This document shows, piece by piece, positions 53,256 to 61,811 of a stretch of 64,000 nucleotides of DNA. Within the stretch, counting starts at the first letter, position 1, and the number at the start of each line of letters is the position of its first letter. The notes below the pieces were generated by a model. That model made no database searches, was not told the origin of the DNA, and saw only the letters and a program-made list of their open reading frames with translations. This stretch comes from Hydrogenophaga sp. (GTDB lineage Bacteria; Pseudomonadota; Gammaproteobacteria; Burkholderiales; Burkholderiaceae_C), in the NCBI RefSeq assembly GCF_025699295.1, contig NZ_JAILWB010000016.1, positions 1-64,000 on the forward strand, read 5' to 3'. The translations under genes were made by a program, and so were the position numbers.

Positions 53256-54161
53256 TCAAATCTTGTCCACCGGCCCGGTGTCGCGGCCCAGCGCGGCGGC
53301 CATGCGCGCGAGCTTGTCCGGGTTGCGCTGCACGTGCAGGGTCAGGATGCGCTCGCCGTCGGTCTCGAACGACTGCGCCGATTCCAGCGTGTTGCCGATG
53401 AAGCGCAGCAAACCCCATTGCCCGTTGAGCACCACCACCTCGTAGCGCACCGCGTCACCGAACCGCCGGTGCGTGGCGTAGAACAGCTGCGCGATGCGCC
53501 GGCTGCCCACCAGCGGAACGCCGAAGCTGGGCACGATGCCGCCGCCGTCGCCGATGAGCTGCGCGTCCTCGGCCAGCAGGCCCTGGAGCGCGGCGAACCG
53601 GCCGCTGGCCGCTGCCTCGGCAAAGCCGCGCAGCAGGCGCAGCTGCGCCTCGCGCGGCACCACGTGGCGCGGCCGTTCGTCCTGCAGCTGTGCTTTCGCG
53701 CGGTGCACGATCTGGCGGCACGCGCTCTCGGTCTTGCCCAGGGCCTCGGCCACTTCACCGTAGTCGGCGTCGAACACCTCGCGCATCAGGTAGGCCGCGC
53801 GCGCCTCGGGCGCCAGCCGCTCCAGCAGCGCGAGAAAGGCCACCGACACATCGTCGGCGCGTTCGAGCATCTGTTCGGGTGAGGGCGCGGCGGCGCTCAG
53901 CAGCGGCTCGGGCAGCCAGGTGCCCACGTAGTGCTCGCGCTGCACCCGGGCGCTGCGCAGGCGGTCGATGGACAGGCGGGTGGTGATGGTGACCAGCCAG
54001 GCGTCGGCGCTCTGCAGGCCGTCGTGCGCGCTCTCGTGCCAGCGCAGCCAGGCGTCCTGCACCACCTCCTCGGCCTCGGCGGACGAACCCAGCATGCGGT
54101 AGGCAATGCCTTGCAGACGCGGGCGAAGGCGGCGGAAGGTGTCGTCGGCGGAAGGGCTCAT
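53256..54161 (-). CDS. sigJ: ECF41-group RNA polymerase sigma factor SigJ
   Basis: 301 residues. Sigma region 2 (about 9-75, GIAYRMLGSSAEAEEVVQDAWLRW) and region 4 (about 105-160, LPEARAA..., GKTESACRQIVHRAK) are followed by a SnoaL-like C-terminal domain with the DGGG motif (LIGDGGG) that marks ECF41 and modulates activity in place of an anti-sigma factor. The gene has its own ECF41-type promoter, so it is likely autoregulated. It reads toward the CMD and SDR genes. Confidence 0.93.
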   Translation of the reverse strand: MSPSADDTFRRLRPRLQGIAYRMLGSSAEAEEVVQDAWLRWHESAHDGLQSADAWLVTITTRLSIDRLRSARVQREHYVGTWLPEPLLSAAAPSPEQMLERADDVSVAFLALLERLAPEARAAYLMREVFDADYGEVAEALGKTESACRQIVHRAKAQLQDERPRHVVPREAQLRLLRGFAEAAASGRFAALQGLLAEDAQLIGDGGGIVPSFGVPLVGSRRIAQLFYATHRRFGDAVRYEVVVLNGQWGLLRFIGNTLESAQSFETDGERILTLHVQRNPDKLARMAAALGRDTGPVDKI

Positions 54162-54169
54162 GGGTTGTA

Positions 54170-54196
54170 GACGTGGCGCCACCCGATTTTGTGACA
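54170..54196 (-). promoter_or_regulatory. ECF41-type promoter upstream of sigJ
   Basis: On the minus strand TGTCACA (54196-54190), 16 bp, then CGTC (54173-54170). The -10 element is 8 bp before the sigJ start at 54161, so the leader is very short. Spacing is identical to the CMD promoter. Confidence 0.85.
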
Positions 54197-54351
54197 GCCA
54201 TCACGTTACGTCGTTTCTGCCCGATCCGCAGCCCGCGAACGTGCAATGCGCGCGTGACATCGGTGCCGGAGAGGAACAAGATGGGCCCCAGCGCAAGTCA
54301 GGATCACGACGCCCTGACCCGTCGGGCCGGCTTGCCGCAAGGGGGTCTGTC

Positions 54352-57234
54352 ATGTCCGAGCCACGCTTCGGGAACGAACCGCACACGGTGCGCCTCGGCG
54401 ATCCGCCGGGCTACCAGCGTTCGACGGGCCTGCGCCTGCCCTGGTGGCAATGGGCGCTGCTGGTCCTGGCCATGCTGGGCGCGGTGACGGCCCTGCTGCT
54501 GCGTCACGAGGCGCAGACCTCGCACTGGCAGGCCCGCGAACTCAGCCGCCACGCGGCCACCCTGCACCACCACGTCGCCCCGGGTCCGTCCGACTCCCTC
54601 CGGTTCCCGCTGCACGGCCCTTTCGACGAGCGCATGGGCTACACCGAGATCCCCGGGTTCACCGAGCGGCTGCGGGCGCGCGGCTTCGAAGTCTCGGCCC
54701 AGGCGCGCCACAACGATGCCCTGCGCGCCCACCTGGCGCGCGGGTGGTTCGCGCCGTATGTGGAGAAAACCCACACCGGCCTGACGGTGTACGACTGCAG
54801 CCGCGAACCGCTGCACGCCTTCCGCTACCCGTTTCGCCGCTTTGACAGCTTCGACAGCGTGCCGCCGGTGGTGGTCCAGGCCCTGCTCTTCATCGAGAAC
54901 CGCGACCTGCTCGACCCCGGGCGCCCGCGGATGAACCCGGCGGTGGACTGGGTACGTTTCACGCGCGCCGTGATCGGGCAGCTGGGCAGCCACATCGACG
55001 CGGACATCGACACCCACGGTGGCAGCACGCTGGCCACCCAGATCGAGAAGTACCGCCATTCGCCCGGCGGCATCACGCACGACGCGCGCGAGAAGCTGCG
55101 GCAGATGGCGTCGGCTTCGGTGCGGGCCTACCTGCATGGCGCCGATACCCTGCCCGTGCGCCGGCAACTGGTGCTGGACTACCTGAACACGGTGCCGCTG
55201 TCTGCAGCACCGCGCCACGGCGAGGTGCACGGCCTGGGTGATGGCCTGTGGGTGTGGTTCGGCACCGACTTCGACAGTGCCATGGCAGCGCTGTCGACCG
55301 CCGCTGGCACCGTACAGGAACCCACCGCGCGGGCGCTCGCGTTGCGCCAGGCGGTGGCGCTGATGATCGCCCACCGTAGGCCTTCTTGGTACCTGGCGCA
55401 GGGCCGCGCCGAACTCGACAGCGCGACCGATGCCCACCTGCGCCTGCTGGCCGAGGCGGGCATCATCGACGCCGGCTGGCGCGACGCCGCGCTGCGCCAG
55501 ACGCTGGTGTTTCGCGACATGGCACGCAACCCGCCCCAGTTGCCGGCAGCCGGCGGCAAAGGCATCACCGCCGTGCGCACCCGACTGGCCGGCCTGCTGG
55601 GCACCTCGCTCTACCGGCTGGACCGGCTGGACGCCCAGGCCGACACCACGCTCAACGGCAGGCTGCAGCACGAGGTGAGCGCCTACCTCGGCCGCCTGGC
55701 GGACCCGGACTTCGCGCGCTCGCAGGCACTGCTGGGTGAGCGCCTGCTGCAGGCCGACACGCTGGGCGAGGTGCGTTACAGCTTCACCCTGCTGGAGAGC
55801 ACGCCGCAGGGCAACCTGGTGCGGGTCCAGACCGACACCACCCAGCAGCCGCTGGACATCAACGAAGGCAGCAAGCTCGAACTGGGCTCCACGGCCAAGC
55901 TGCGCGTGCTGGCGACCTACCTGGAGCTGGTCGCCGAGCTGCACGGCCGGCTGGCGCCACTGGAGCCTGCGGCGCTGCGGGCCACCGGGCCCGACCCGCA
56001 GGACAGCCTGAGCCGCTGGGCGGTGCGGTACCTGTCGGGCGCGAAAGACCGCAGCCTGGACACGATGCTGGACGCCGCCATGGAGCGCCGCTTCTCCGCC
56101 AGCCCGCATGAACAGTTTTTCACCGGGGGTGGCCTGCACAGCTTCCACAACTTCAACCCCAAGGACGACACGCGCGAACCGACCCTGCGCGAAGCCATGC
56201 AGGCGTCGATCAACCTGCCCTTCGTGCGCCTGCTGCAGGAAGTCGTGCACCACACCATGGACCGCGCAACCGGCAGCAGCGCGCGCTTGCTGCAGGACCC
56301 GCTCGACCCGCGCCGCGAGGCCTACCTCGCCCGCTTTGCCGACCAGGAGGGTCAGATCTTCCTGCGCCGCTTCTGGCGCAAGACCGACCCGCGCAGCGCC
56401 GACGAGCCGCACACCCTGCCGGAGGGGGCCGATGCGGCCCGCATGCACCCGCTGGAGCTCTGGCTGGTGGCGTACCGGCAGCAGAACCCCCAGGCCACGC
56501 TGGCCGATGCCATCGCCGCGAGCACCGCCGAACGCCAGGAGGCCTACCAATGGCTGTTCCGCACCCGCGCCAAGGACGCACAGGACGCGCGCATCCACAC
56601 CATGCTGGAGGTGGAAGCGTTCATGGACATCCAGCGCCGCTGGAGCCGGCTCGGTTATCCCTTCGGCCAGCTTGTGCCTTCGCTCGCCACCGCCCTGGGC
56701 AGCTCGGGCGACCGGCCCGCCGCGCTGGCCGAGCTGATGGGCATCATCGTCCATGGCGGCGTGCGACTGCCGACCTACCGCATCGCCAACCTGCGCTTCG
56801 CGGCGGACACCCCATGGGAAACGGTGCTGCGGCCCACGCCGGCAACGGGCGAACGCGTCATGGTCCCCGAGGTGGCCAGGGCGCTGAAGAAGGCCTTGTC
56901 GGACGTGGTGGAAGCGGGCACCGCCCGGCGACTGGCCGGCAGCTTCGAGTCCACCTCCGGCGCAGACTTCGCCCCCGGTGGCAAGACCGGCACGGGCGAC
57001 AACCGCGTGGTGGTGAACGGGCGCGGCGGCCTGGCCCTGAACCGCACCGCCACCTTCGTGTTTTATCTCGGACCGAAGCATTTCGGCAGCGTCACCGCCT
57101 ACGTGGTCGGGCCGAACGCGGCCAACCACCGCTTCACCTCGGGCCTGCCGGTGCAGATCCTGCGATCCATGGCGCCGGTGCTGATGGCCCAACTCGACGG
57201 CGAACCCGGCAGCGGCTGCCCGCGCGAACCGTGA
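54352..57234 (+). CDS. Atypical class A penicillin-binding protein (GT51 + transpeptidase)
   Basis: 960 residues. An N-terminal membrane anchor (WWQWALLVLAMLGAVTALLL) is followed by a glycosyltransferase 51 domain with HGGSTLATQIEKYRHSP. The first GT51 motif is altered (FIENRDLLDPG instead of EDxxFxxHxG), but the Glu is kept. The transpeptidase part keeps STAK (SxxK), SIN (SxN) and GGKTGTGD (KTG). It should polymerise and crosslink peptidoglycan. The ATG at 54352 is chosen because the frame upstream overlaps sigJ and has no signal. Divergent from sigJ. Confidence 0.86.
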   Translation: MSEPRFGNEPHTVRLGDPPGYQRSTGLRLPWWQWALLVLAMLGAVTALLLRHEAQTSHWQARELSRHAATLHHHVAPGPSDSLRFPLHGPFDERMGYTEIPGFTERLRARGFEVSAQARHNDALRAHLARGWFAPYVEKTHTGLTVYDCSREPLHAFRYPFRRFDSFDSVPPVVVQALLFIENRDLLDPGRPRMNPAVDWVRFTRAVIGQLGSHIDADIDTHGGSTLATQIEKYRHSPGGITHDAREKLRQMASASVRAYLHGADTLPVRRQLVLDYLNTVPLSAAPRHGEVHGLGDGLWVWFGTDFDSAMAALSTAAGTVQEPTARALALRQAVALMIAHRRPSWYLAQGRAELDSATDAHLRLLAEAGIIDAGWRDAALRQTLVFRDMARNPPQLPAAGGKGITAVRTRLAGLLGTSLYRLDRLDAQADTTLNGRLQHEVSAYLGRLADPDFARSQALLGERLLQADTLGEVRYSFTLLESTPQGNLVRVQTDTTQQPLDINEGSKLELGSTAKLRVLATYLELVAELHGRLAPLEPAALRATGPDPQDSLSRWAVRYLSGAKDRSLDTMLDAAMERRFSASPHEQFFTGGGLHSFHNFNPKDDTREPTLREAMQASINLPFVRLLQEVVHHTMDRATGSSARLLQDPLDPRREAYLARFADQEGQIFLRRFWRKTDPRSADEPHTLPEGADAARMHPLELWLVAYRQQNPQATLADAIAASTAERQEAYQWLFRTRAKDAQDARIHTMLEVEAFMDIQRRWSRLGYPFGQLVPSLATALGSSGDRPAALAELMGIIVHGGVRLPTYRIANLRFAADTPWETVLRPTPATGERVMVPEVARALKKALSDVVEAGTARRLAGSFESTSGADFAPGGKTGTGDNRVVVNGRGGLALNRTATFVFYLGPKHFGSVTAYVVGPNAANHRFTSGLPVQILRSMAPVLMAQLDGEPGSGCPREP

Positions 57235-57256
57235 GGCGGCACCCGCGCCGCGCCGG

Positions 57257-58405
57257 TCAATCCAGCATGCGCTGCACGGCGTCGTGAAACGCCGCGCAGG
57301 CGAACTCGTTTTCGCCGAAGCACAGGGCCTGGTTCGCGCCGCTGGTCAGGCCGCGCTGCATGCTCGCGGCCAGGGCGAGGTCTTCGTCGATCGCCTGCCA
57401 GAACATGTCGAAATTGCGCTGCCAGTGCCCGTCGCTGCGGACGGACAGGTACCGCTGCGGAGCCACCAGCCAGCCGTCCACCCGGGTCGAGGCGCCGTCG
57501 GCGGGCGAGAGCGCGATGGCGTTGATGTGATCGCCTTCCCACAGCAGCAGCGTGGACGGGAACAGGAAGTAGATGATGTTGAGGGTCCTGGCGAAGTCCG
57601 CCAGCCGGGCCGGCGGTTCGGCCAGTTCGGCGAAGCTGCGCTTGGGCAGCACGATGCGCTGGTGATCGCCGACCTGGTCGTGCACCACCAGGTTGTCGTG
57701 GAACAGGTGGGCGATGGTCTCGCGGTGCGCGTAGGCGAAGTGGTAGCTCTCCAGGTTGCCGTCGAGCACCAGCTTCCAGTTCGAAGCCTGGGTGAAGTGG
57801 CGTTCGCGCTGCACGCGCGCTGCGGCATCGAAGCCGAGTTCCTCGATTTCATCGCCCAACGGACCGAAGTACGCGGCCCAGTCGAAGCCGGGCGTGGCGG
57901 TGGCCACCACCCACACCAGTCCGAAGCGCTGCGCGCAGGGCAGTTCCACCAGGCCCGTGCGGTCCCGGGGCGCATGCGGGAAGTCGCCGTCGTGCGGCCG
58001 GCCCACGCAGGCACCGTGGCTGCCGTACGTCCAGCTGTGGTACGGGCAGACGAAGCGCTCGCGGCCCTGGCCACTGGCGCCCTCGGGCACCAGCGCCGCG
58101 CCGCGGTGGCGGCACACGTTGATGAAGGCGCGCAGGCGGTCGTCGGCACCGCGCGTGAGCAGCACCGGCACGCCGTGCACGCTGCAGGCCCGCCAGTCTC
58201 CTACCGCCTGCAGGGTGGCGGCATCGGCCACGGCCTGGGGCAGGCGGCGCAGCGCCGCGAGCTCGCTCAGGTGGCGCGACGGGTCCAGGTAGCGCGCCAC
58301 CGGCGACCAGGTGCCGGGCTGGCGCTGCCGCTGCTCGCCGGCCAGCGTGGCCTTGATGCGATCGAACAGGGCGGCGGCGGCGGGGGTGGGCAAGGCGGCG
58401 TTCAT
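57257..58405 (-). CDS. Rieske non-heme iron oxygenase, large subunit
   Basis: 382 residues. The Rieske 2Fe-2S ligands are Cys98/His100 (VCRHRG) and Cys120/His123 (VCPYHSW). The mononuclear iron site is in NLESYHFAYAHRE, with a later Asp expected. It would hydroxylate or demethylate an aromatic or amine substrate, which is not known. The reductase could be the thioredoxin-reductase-like protein encoded 47 bp upstream. The ATG at 58405 begins the family; the frame continues upstream only as a shadow. Confidence 0.9.
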   Translation of the reverse strand: MNAALPTPAAAALFDRIKATLAGEQRQRQPGTWSPVARYLDPSRHLSELAALRRLPQAVADAATLQAVGDWRACSVHGVPVLLTRGADDRLRAFINVCRHRGAALVPEGASGQGRERFVCPYHSWTYGSHGACVGRPHDGDFPHAPRDRTGLVELPCAQRFGLVWVVATATPGFDWAAYFGPLGDEIEELGFDAAARVQRERHFTQASNWKLVLDGNLESYHFAYAHRETIAHLFHDNLVVHDQVGDHQRIVLPKRSFAELAEPPARLADFARTLNIIYFLFPSTLLLWEGDHINAIALSPADGASTRVDGWLVAPQRYLSVRSDGHWQRNFDMFWQAIDEDLALAASMQRGLTSGANQALCFGENEFACAAFHDAVQRMLD

Positions 58406-58452
58406 GCCGCCATCATCGCCAGCCGCGCGCGCGCCGGCCATGGGGATTTCGC

Positions 58453-59376
58453 TCAGTCGAACATCAGCGAGCGGTGCGCTGAGGCCCCGGCCATGGCACC
58501 CGCGCCCACCGAGATCGCCACATTGCCTGCAGCGCGCGCGGCGTCGCCGCAGGCGAACACGCCCGGCACGCTGGTGGCCTGCATGGCGTCGGTGTGGATG
58601 TAGGCGCCCGTGGGCCCCTCCTCCAGCGCACAGCCGAGCTGGTCCGCCACCGGGCTGGCCAGGTGGGTGCGGGTGATCGTGAACAGGCCGTCCATGGCAA
58701 AGCGACGGCCATCGCGCAGCTCGACCGTGGCTGCGTCCACCAGCCGCGCAATCGGCCCGGCCTGCACGGTGACACCGCGTGCGGCCAGCGCGGCGCGCTG
58801 CGCGTCGTCGGGCTCGAAGGCGTCGTTGAGGAACAGCGTCGTCGGCCCCCAGTCGGGCAGCATCAGCGCGTGGTGCATCGACAGCGCGCTGCTGGCCAGC
58901 ACGCCGATGCGGCCGCTGCCGATTTCGTAGCCGTGGCAGTACGGGCAGTGGAAGACACCCTGGCCCCAGCGCTGCGCCAGGCCTTCGATGGCCGGCAGCT
59001 CGTCGACCACGCCGCTGGCGATCACCAGCTTGCGTGCCCGTTCGACATGGCCGTCGGCGATGGCGACGCGAAAACCGTCGTCGCACGGTTCGGCCTGCGA
59101 CACCGTGGCTTCCAGCCAGCGCACGCTGGGATAGGCCAGCAGTTGGGCCTTGCCCTCGGCAGCGATCGCACCGGGCGCGCGCCGGTCGTGACCCAGGAAA
59201 CCGTGCGACGCGCTGGCAAAGCGGTTGCGCCGCACACCCGCGTCGATCACGAGCACGCGGCGGCGCGCCCGCGCGAGCTGCAGCGCGGCGGACATGCCGG
59301 CGTAGCTGCCGCCGATGACGATGGCGTCATTCAGGGTGGTGGCGGAGGTGGATGTGCTCAAGGTGGCTCCTGGCAT
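58453..59376 (-). CDS. NAD(P)/FAD oxidoreductase, thioredoxin-reductase-like
   Basis: About 307 residues. FAD motif AIVIGGSYAGMSAALQLARA, a redox pair Cys144/Cys147 (FHCPYCHGYE), and the C-terminal GVFACGDAARAAGNVAISVGAGAMAG. It may serve as reductase for the Rieske enzyme downstream or as a disulfide reductase. The ATG at 59376 overlaps the rrf2 3' end. A TTG at 59361 has AGGAG five bases upstream and could be the true start. Confidence 0.85.
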   Translation of the reverse strand: MPGATLSTSTSATTLNDAIVIGGSYAGMSAALQLARARRRVLVIDAGVRRNRFASASHGFLGHDRRAPGAIAAEGKAQLLAYPSVRWLEATVSQAEPCDDGFRVAIADGHVERARKLVIASGVVDELPAIEGLAQRWGQGVFHCPYCHGYEIGSGRIGVLASSALSMHHALMLPDWGPTTLFLNDAFEPDDAQRAALAARGVTVQAGPIARLVDAATVELRDGRRFAMDGLFTITRTHLASPVADQLGCALEEGPTGAYIHTDAMQATSVPGVFACGDAARAAGNVAISVGAGAMAGASAHRSLMFD

Positions 59377-59806
59377 GGGGGTGGGCGGCAAAGCGCCGGT
59401 TGAAATCGGCCGCGAGGTCGGCCAGCGTCACGCGGCCCAGGCGCTGCACCAGCAGGGCCTGGGCATCCTGCAAGGCACCCGAAAGGGCTCCGTTGACCGC
59501 CTGTTCGACCAGGCATTCGGGGTTGTCCGAGCGGTGGCCCATGGCGAACACCGTGGGCGCACCGACCGCGTCGTACACGTCGCGCAGCGTCACGGTCTTC
59601 AGGTTGCAGGCCAGCACCCAGCCGCCGCCGTGGCCCTTCTCGGAACTCACGAAACCGGCCTCGCGCAGGCCGGCCAGCGTGCGGCGCACGACCACGGGGC
59701 TGCCCTGCAGGCAGGCAGCCAGCGCCTCGGACGTCATGGGCCGCTCGCTGTGCGCCATGTGCAGCAGCAGGTGCAGGATCGACGAAAGTTTGCTGTCGAG
59801 TTTCAT
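59327..59806 (-). CDS. Rrf2-family transcriptional regulator
   Basis: 159 residues. Winged helix MKLDSKLSSILHLLLHMAH... with SPVVVRRTLAGLREAGFVSSEKGHGGGW. Only one Cys is in the usual cluster region (NPECLVEQ), so the three-Cys Fe-S site of NsrR/IscR is not complete. A perfect palindrome covers its start codon. It leads the oxidoreductase-Rieske genes and should regulate them and itself. Confidence 0.91.
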   Translation of the reverse strand: MKLDSKLSSILHLLLHMAHSERPMTSEALAACLQGSPVVVRRTLAGLREAGFVSSEKGHGGGWVLACNLKTVTLRDVYDAVGAPTVFAMGHRSDNPECLVEQAVNGALSGALQDAQALLVQRLGRVTLADLAADFNRRFAAHPHARSHLEHIHLRHHPE

Positions 59807-59829
59807 GTAACTTGTATGGTTACATGAAA
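59801..59829. promoter_or_regulatory. Perfect palindrome over the rrf2 start codon
   Basis: Arms TTTCATGTAAC (59801-59811) and GTTACATGAAA (59819-59829), 7-bp spacer, no mismatch. The rrf2 ATG (59806-59804) lies inside the left arm. The Rrf2-family protein probably binds here to repress itself. Confidence 0.82.
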
Positions 59830-59855
59830 ATCAGCGAACCGAGCCATCGCGACAT

Positions 59856-60386
59856 TCAACCCTGCAACGCGGCGGGGTTTTCTGAATCGGGTGGTCGCAC
59901 GTCAAAGGCCGCGTCATACGTCACTGCGCCATGGGCCATGGGCGCGTCGAATGCCAGTGCCTGGAAATACCCGGGTGGCACACCCTGCAGCACCAGGTCA
60001 GGCTCGGCGCGAAAACCGAATCGGGCGTAGTAAGCCGGCTCACCCAGCACCACGCATCCGGCCGCGCCCTGTTCGCGCAGATGCCGCAGCGCCGCACGCA
60101 CGAGACCACTGCCCACGCCCCGGCCCTGGTGGCCGGGCAGCACCGAGACAGGCCCCAGGCCGAACCAGCCGTGGCAGACGTTCGACACCACCACCGGCGA
60201 GACCGCCACATGTCCCAGGATCTCGCCATCACGCTCGTCCACCAGCGAGATCGTCAGCTGCTCCCTGGCGCGCAGCGCGTCGACAACAAGGTGTTCGGTG
60301 TGGCTGGTGTGGGGCGCGTGCTGAAACGCCGCCGCAGTGAGCGCGTGGATGGTCTCGACGTCGGCCGGCGACTCGAAACGAATCAC
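59856..60386 (-). CDS. GNAT N-acetyltransferase
   Basis: 176 residues. The acetyl-CoA motif A reads GPVSVLPGHQGRGVGSGLVRAAL, followed by GEPAYYARFGFRAEP, as in YhbS-like acetyltransferases. The substrate is unknown. The start is GTG at 60386, overlapping the Mpo1-like stop by four bases (GTGA), which indicates coupling. It is separated from rrf2 by 49 bp. Confidence 0.87.
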   Translation of the reverse strand: MIRFESPADVETIHALTAAAFQHAPHTSHTEHLVVDALRAREQLTISLVDERDGEILGHVAVSPVVVSNVCHGWFGLGPVSVLPGHQGRGVGSGLVRAALRHLREQGAAGCVVLGEPAYYARFGFRAEPDLVLQGVPPGYFQALAFDAPMAHGAVTYDAAFDVRPPDSENPAALQG

Positions 60387-60904
60387 TTCGCGAGCGCGCG
60401 GCCCGAATGCACCGGCCCCGCGCGCGATTCGACCACCGCCTCGACCTCGCGGCGCAGGCCCATCAGGAAGGCCAGTTCGGCCACCACGAACAGCGGGCCG
60501 ATGATCAGGCCCATCACGTCGTCGACGAAAGCGGGCTTGCGGCCCTCGAAGATGTGGCCCACGAACTGGATCACCCAGCCCACGACGAACAGCCCCAGGC
60601 CGAGGCCGGCCCAGGCGCCGGTGGACCAGGGCGCCGTGGCATGCGCCACCGCCAGGCACAGCGCCAGCAGCAAGCCCATCACGATGCCGAAGCGCAGGTC
60701 CAGCCGCAGGTAGTAGAGCGTGGCGGCGATGACCGCCAGCGTCGCGGGCGACAGGGCGATGCCCGCGATATCGAACACCGGGCGCGCGAGCAGCACCACG
60801 ACGGCCAGCACGATCATGGGGATGCCGACGAAGTGCGTGAGGATGTTGCGGCGGTCGCGGTGGTAGGCCGCGTACTGGCTCAGGTGGTCGTTGAGTGTCT
60901 TCAT
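60383..60904 (-). CDS. Mpo1-like (DUF962/YGL010w) membrane protein
   Basis: 173 residues with four hydrophobic helices. The N-terminus MKTLNDHLSQYAAYHRDRRNILTHFVGIPMIVLA and later FVGHIFEGRKPAFVDD match the DUF962/Mpo1 family, whose conserved His residues bind iron; yeast Mpo1 is a dioxygenase of 2-hydroxy fatty acids. The ATG at 60904 is the family start, with GGAG upstream. Cotranscribed with the acetyltransferase. Confidence 0.87.
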   Translation of the reverse strand: MKTLNDHLSQYAAYHRDRRNILTHFVGIPMIVLAVVVLLARPVFDIAGIALSPATLAVIAATLYYLRLDLRFGIVMGLLLALCLAVAHATAPWSTGAWAGLGLGLFVVGWVIQFVGHIFEGRKPAFVDDVMGLIIGPLFVVAELAFLMGLRREVEAVVESRAGPVHSGRALAK

Positions 60905-60986
60905 GGCGTGTCTCCTTGAAACGCTGCACAGGCGCACATCATCGCCAGCCTGGCGCGCGCGCGCCAGCGGGGTTTCGCGCAGGCCG

Positions 60987-61778
60987 TCACAACAGCGACT
61001 GCGCGTCGTCCTCCAGCCGCACGGCGGGCCCGGTGCGCGCCAGCGCCATCCAGACATGGAACGGCAGGTGCTCGATAGCGCGGCGTGGCGCCTCGCGCGC
61101 CACCACCAGGCGCTCCCCCTCGAGCTGCATCACGCCGCACTCGGGCGGTATCTCGTCGGGCCGGGCGATCGGCCGACCCCGGGCGTCCTGCCCCAGCACG
61201 TACCAGCAGGCACCGGCCAGCCCCAGGTAGGCCGCGCGCTTGGCGGGTTTGCGCAGGTCGCCCAGCAGGTCGGCGCGGCTGACCTTGATCTCGTGCACAA
61301 CGGGCTCCAGGTAGGCCTCCACCGTGGTGTGCCGCACCGAGAAAACGTCCGGGCAGGCCATGCACCAGCCGTGTTCGGGCACCAGCGCCGGCGCCTCGGC
61401 GTCGAACACCGCGGCCTGCGCGGGTGCGACCGCGTCGGGCTCGCCGCCGAGCAGCGCGCGCGGCAGCGGCACGCGCAGCGCCAGGCCACGCCAGGTGATG
61501 CGCCCGGCCTGCGCCATGGCGATGGCCACGCGTTCCACCAGCGCCTCGTGCGGCGTGCGCACCGCCTTGTTGTGCGCGAACACCTCGGCCAGGCGCTGGA
61601 TGCCTGCGTCGGTCACGCGCAGGTTCTCGAAGCCTTCGGGCGAAGGGCGCCGCTCCAGCAGGCCGGCGGCGAGCAGCTCGACCTCCACCGTGTCGTGACA
61701 CGGCCAGCCGGCCGAGCGGTAGATCTCGCGCAGGCGCTGGTGATGGCGGCGCGTCAAAGGGGGGGCGGTCGGCTCCAT
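60987..61778 (-). CDS. PD-(D/E)XK nuclease-like protein (MmcB-like)
   Basis: 263 residues. An N-terminal winged-helix-like part (about 10-70) precedes a nuclease-type core: Pro143-Asp144 (CPDVFSV), then Glu163-x-Lys165 in VVHEIKVSRADLLGDLRKPAKRAAY. This is the PD-(D/E)XK layout and resembles the DNA-repair protein MmcB. Activity is inferred from motifs only. Its ATG at 61778 is 33 bp from the divergent nuclease-helicase start, and a LexA-type box lies between them. Confidence 0.72.
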   Translation of the reverse strand: MEPTAPPLTRRHHQRLREIYRSAGWPCHDTVEVELLAAGLLERRPSPEGFENLRVTDAGIQRLAEVFAHNKAVRTPHEALVERVAIAMAQAGRITWRGLALRVPLPRALLGGEPDAVAPAQAAVFDAEAPALVPEHGWCMACPDVFSVRHTTVEAYLEPVVHEIKVSRADLLGDLRKPAKRAAYLGLAGACWYVLGQDARGRPIARPDEIPPECGVMQLEGERLVVAREAPRRAIEHLPFHVWMALARTGPAVRLEDDAQSLL

Positions 61779-61779
61779 G

Positions 61780-61799
61780 GACTGACTATATATCCAGTA
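61780..61799. promoter_or_regulatory. LexA/SOS-type box between nuclease and nuclease-helicase
   Basis: GACTGACTATATATCCAGTA contains CTG-N10-CAG (61782-61797) and matches the E. coli LexA consensus at 16 of 20 positions. It lies in the only space between two divergent DNA-repair-type genes. Confidence 0.75.
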
Positions 61800-61811
61800 C
61801 CATGCCCTTCG

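Noticed and set aside
54304..57192. 962-codon antisense frame over the penicillin-binding protein
   Set aside because: Same GC effect; composition is unlike a real protein and the sense strand has all PBP motifs.
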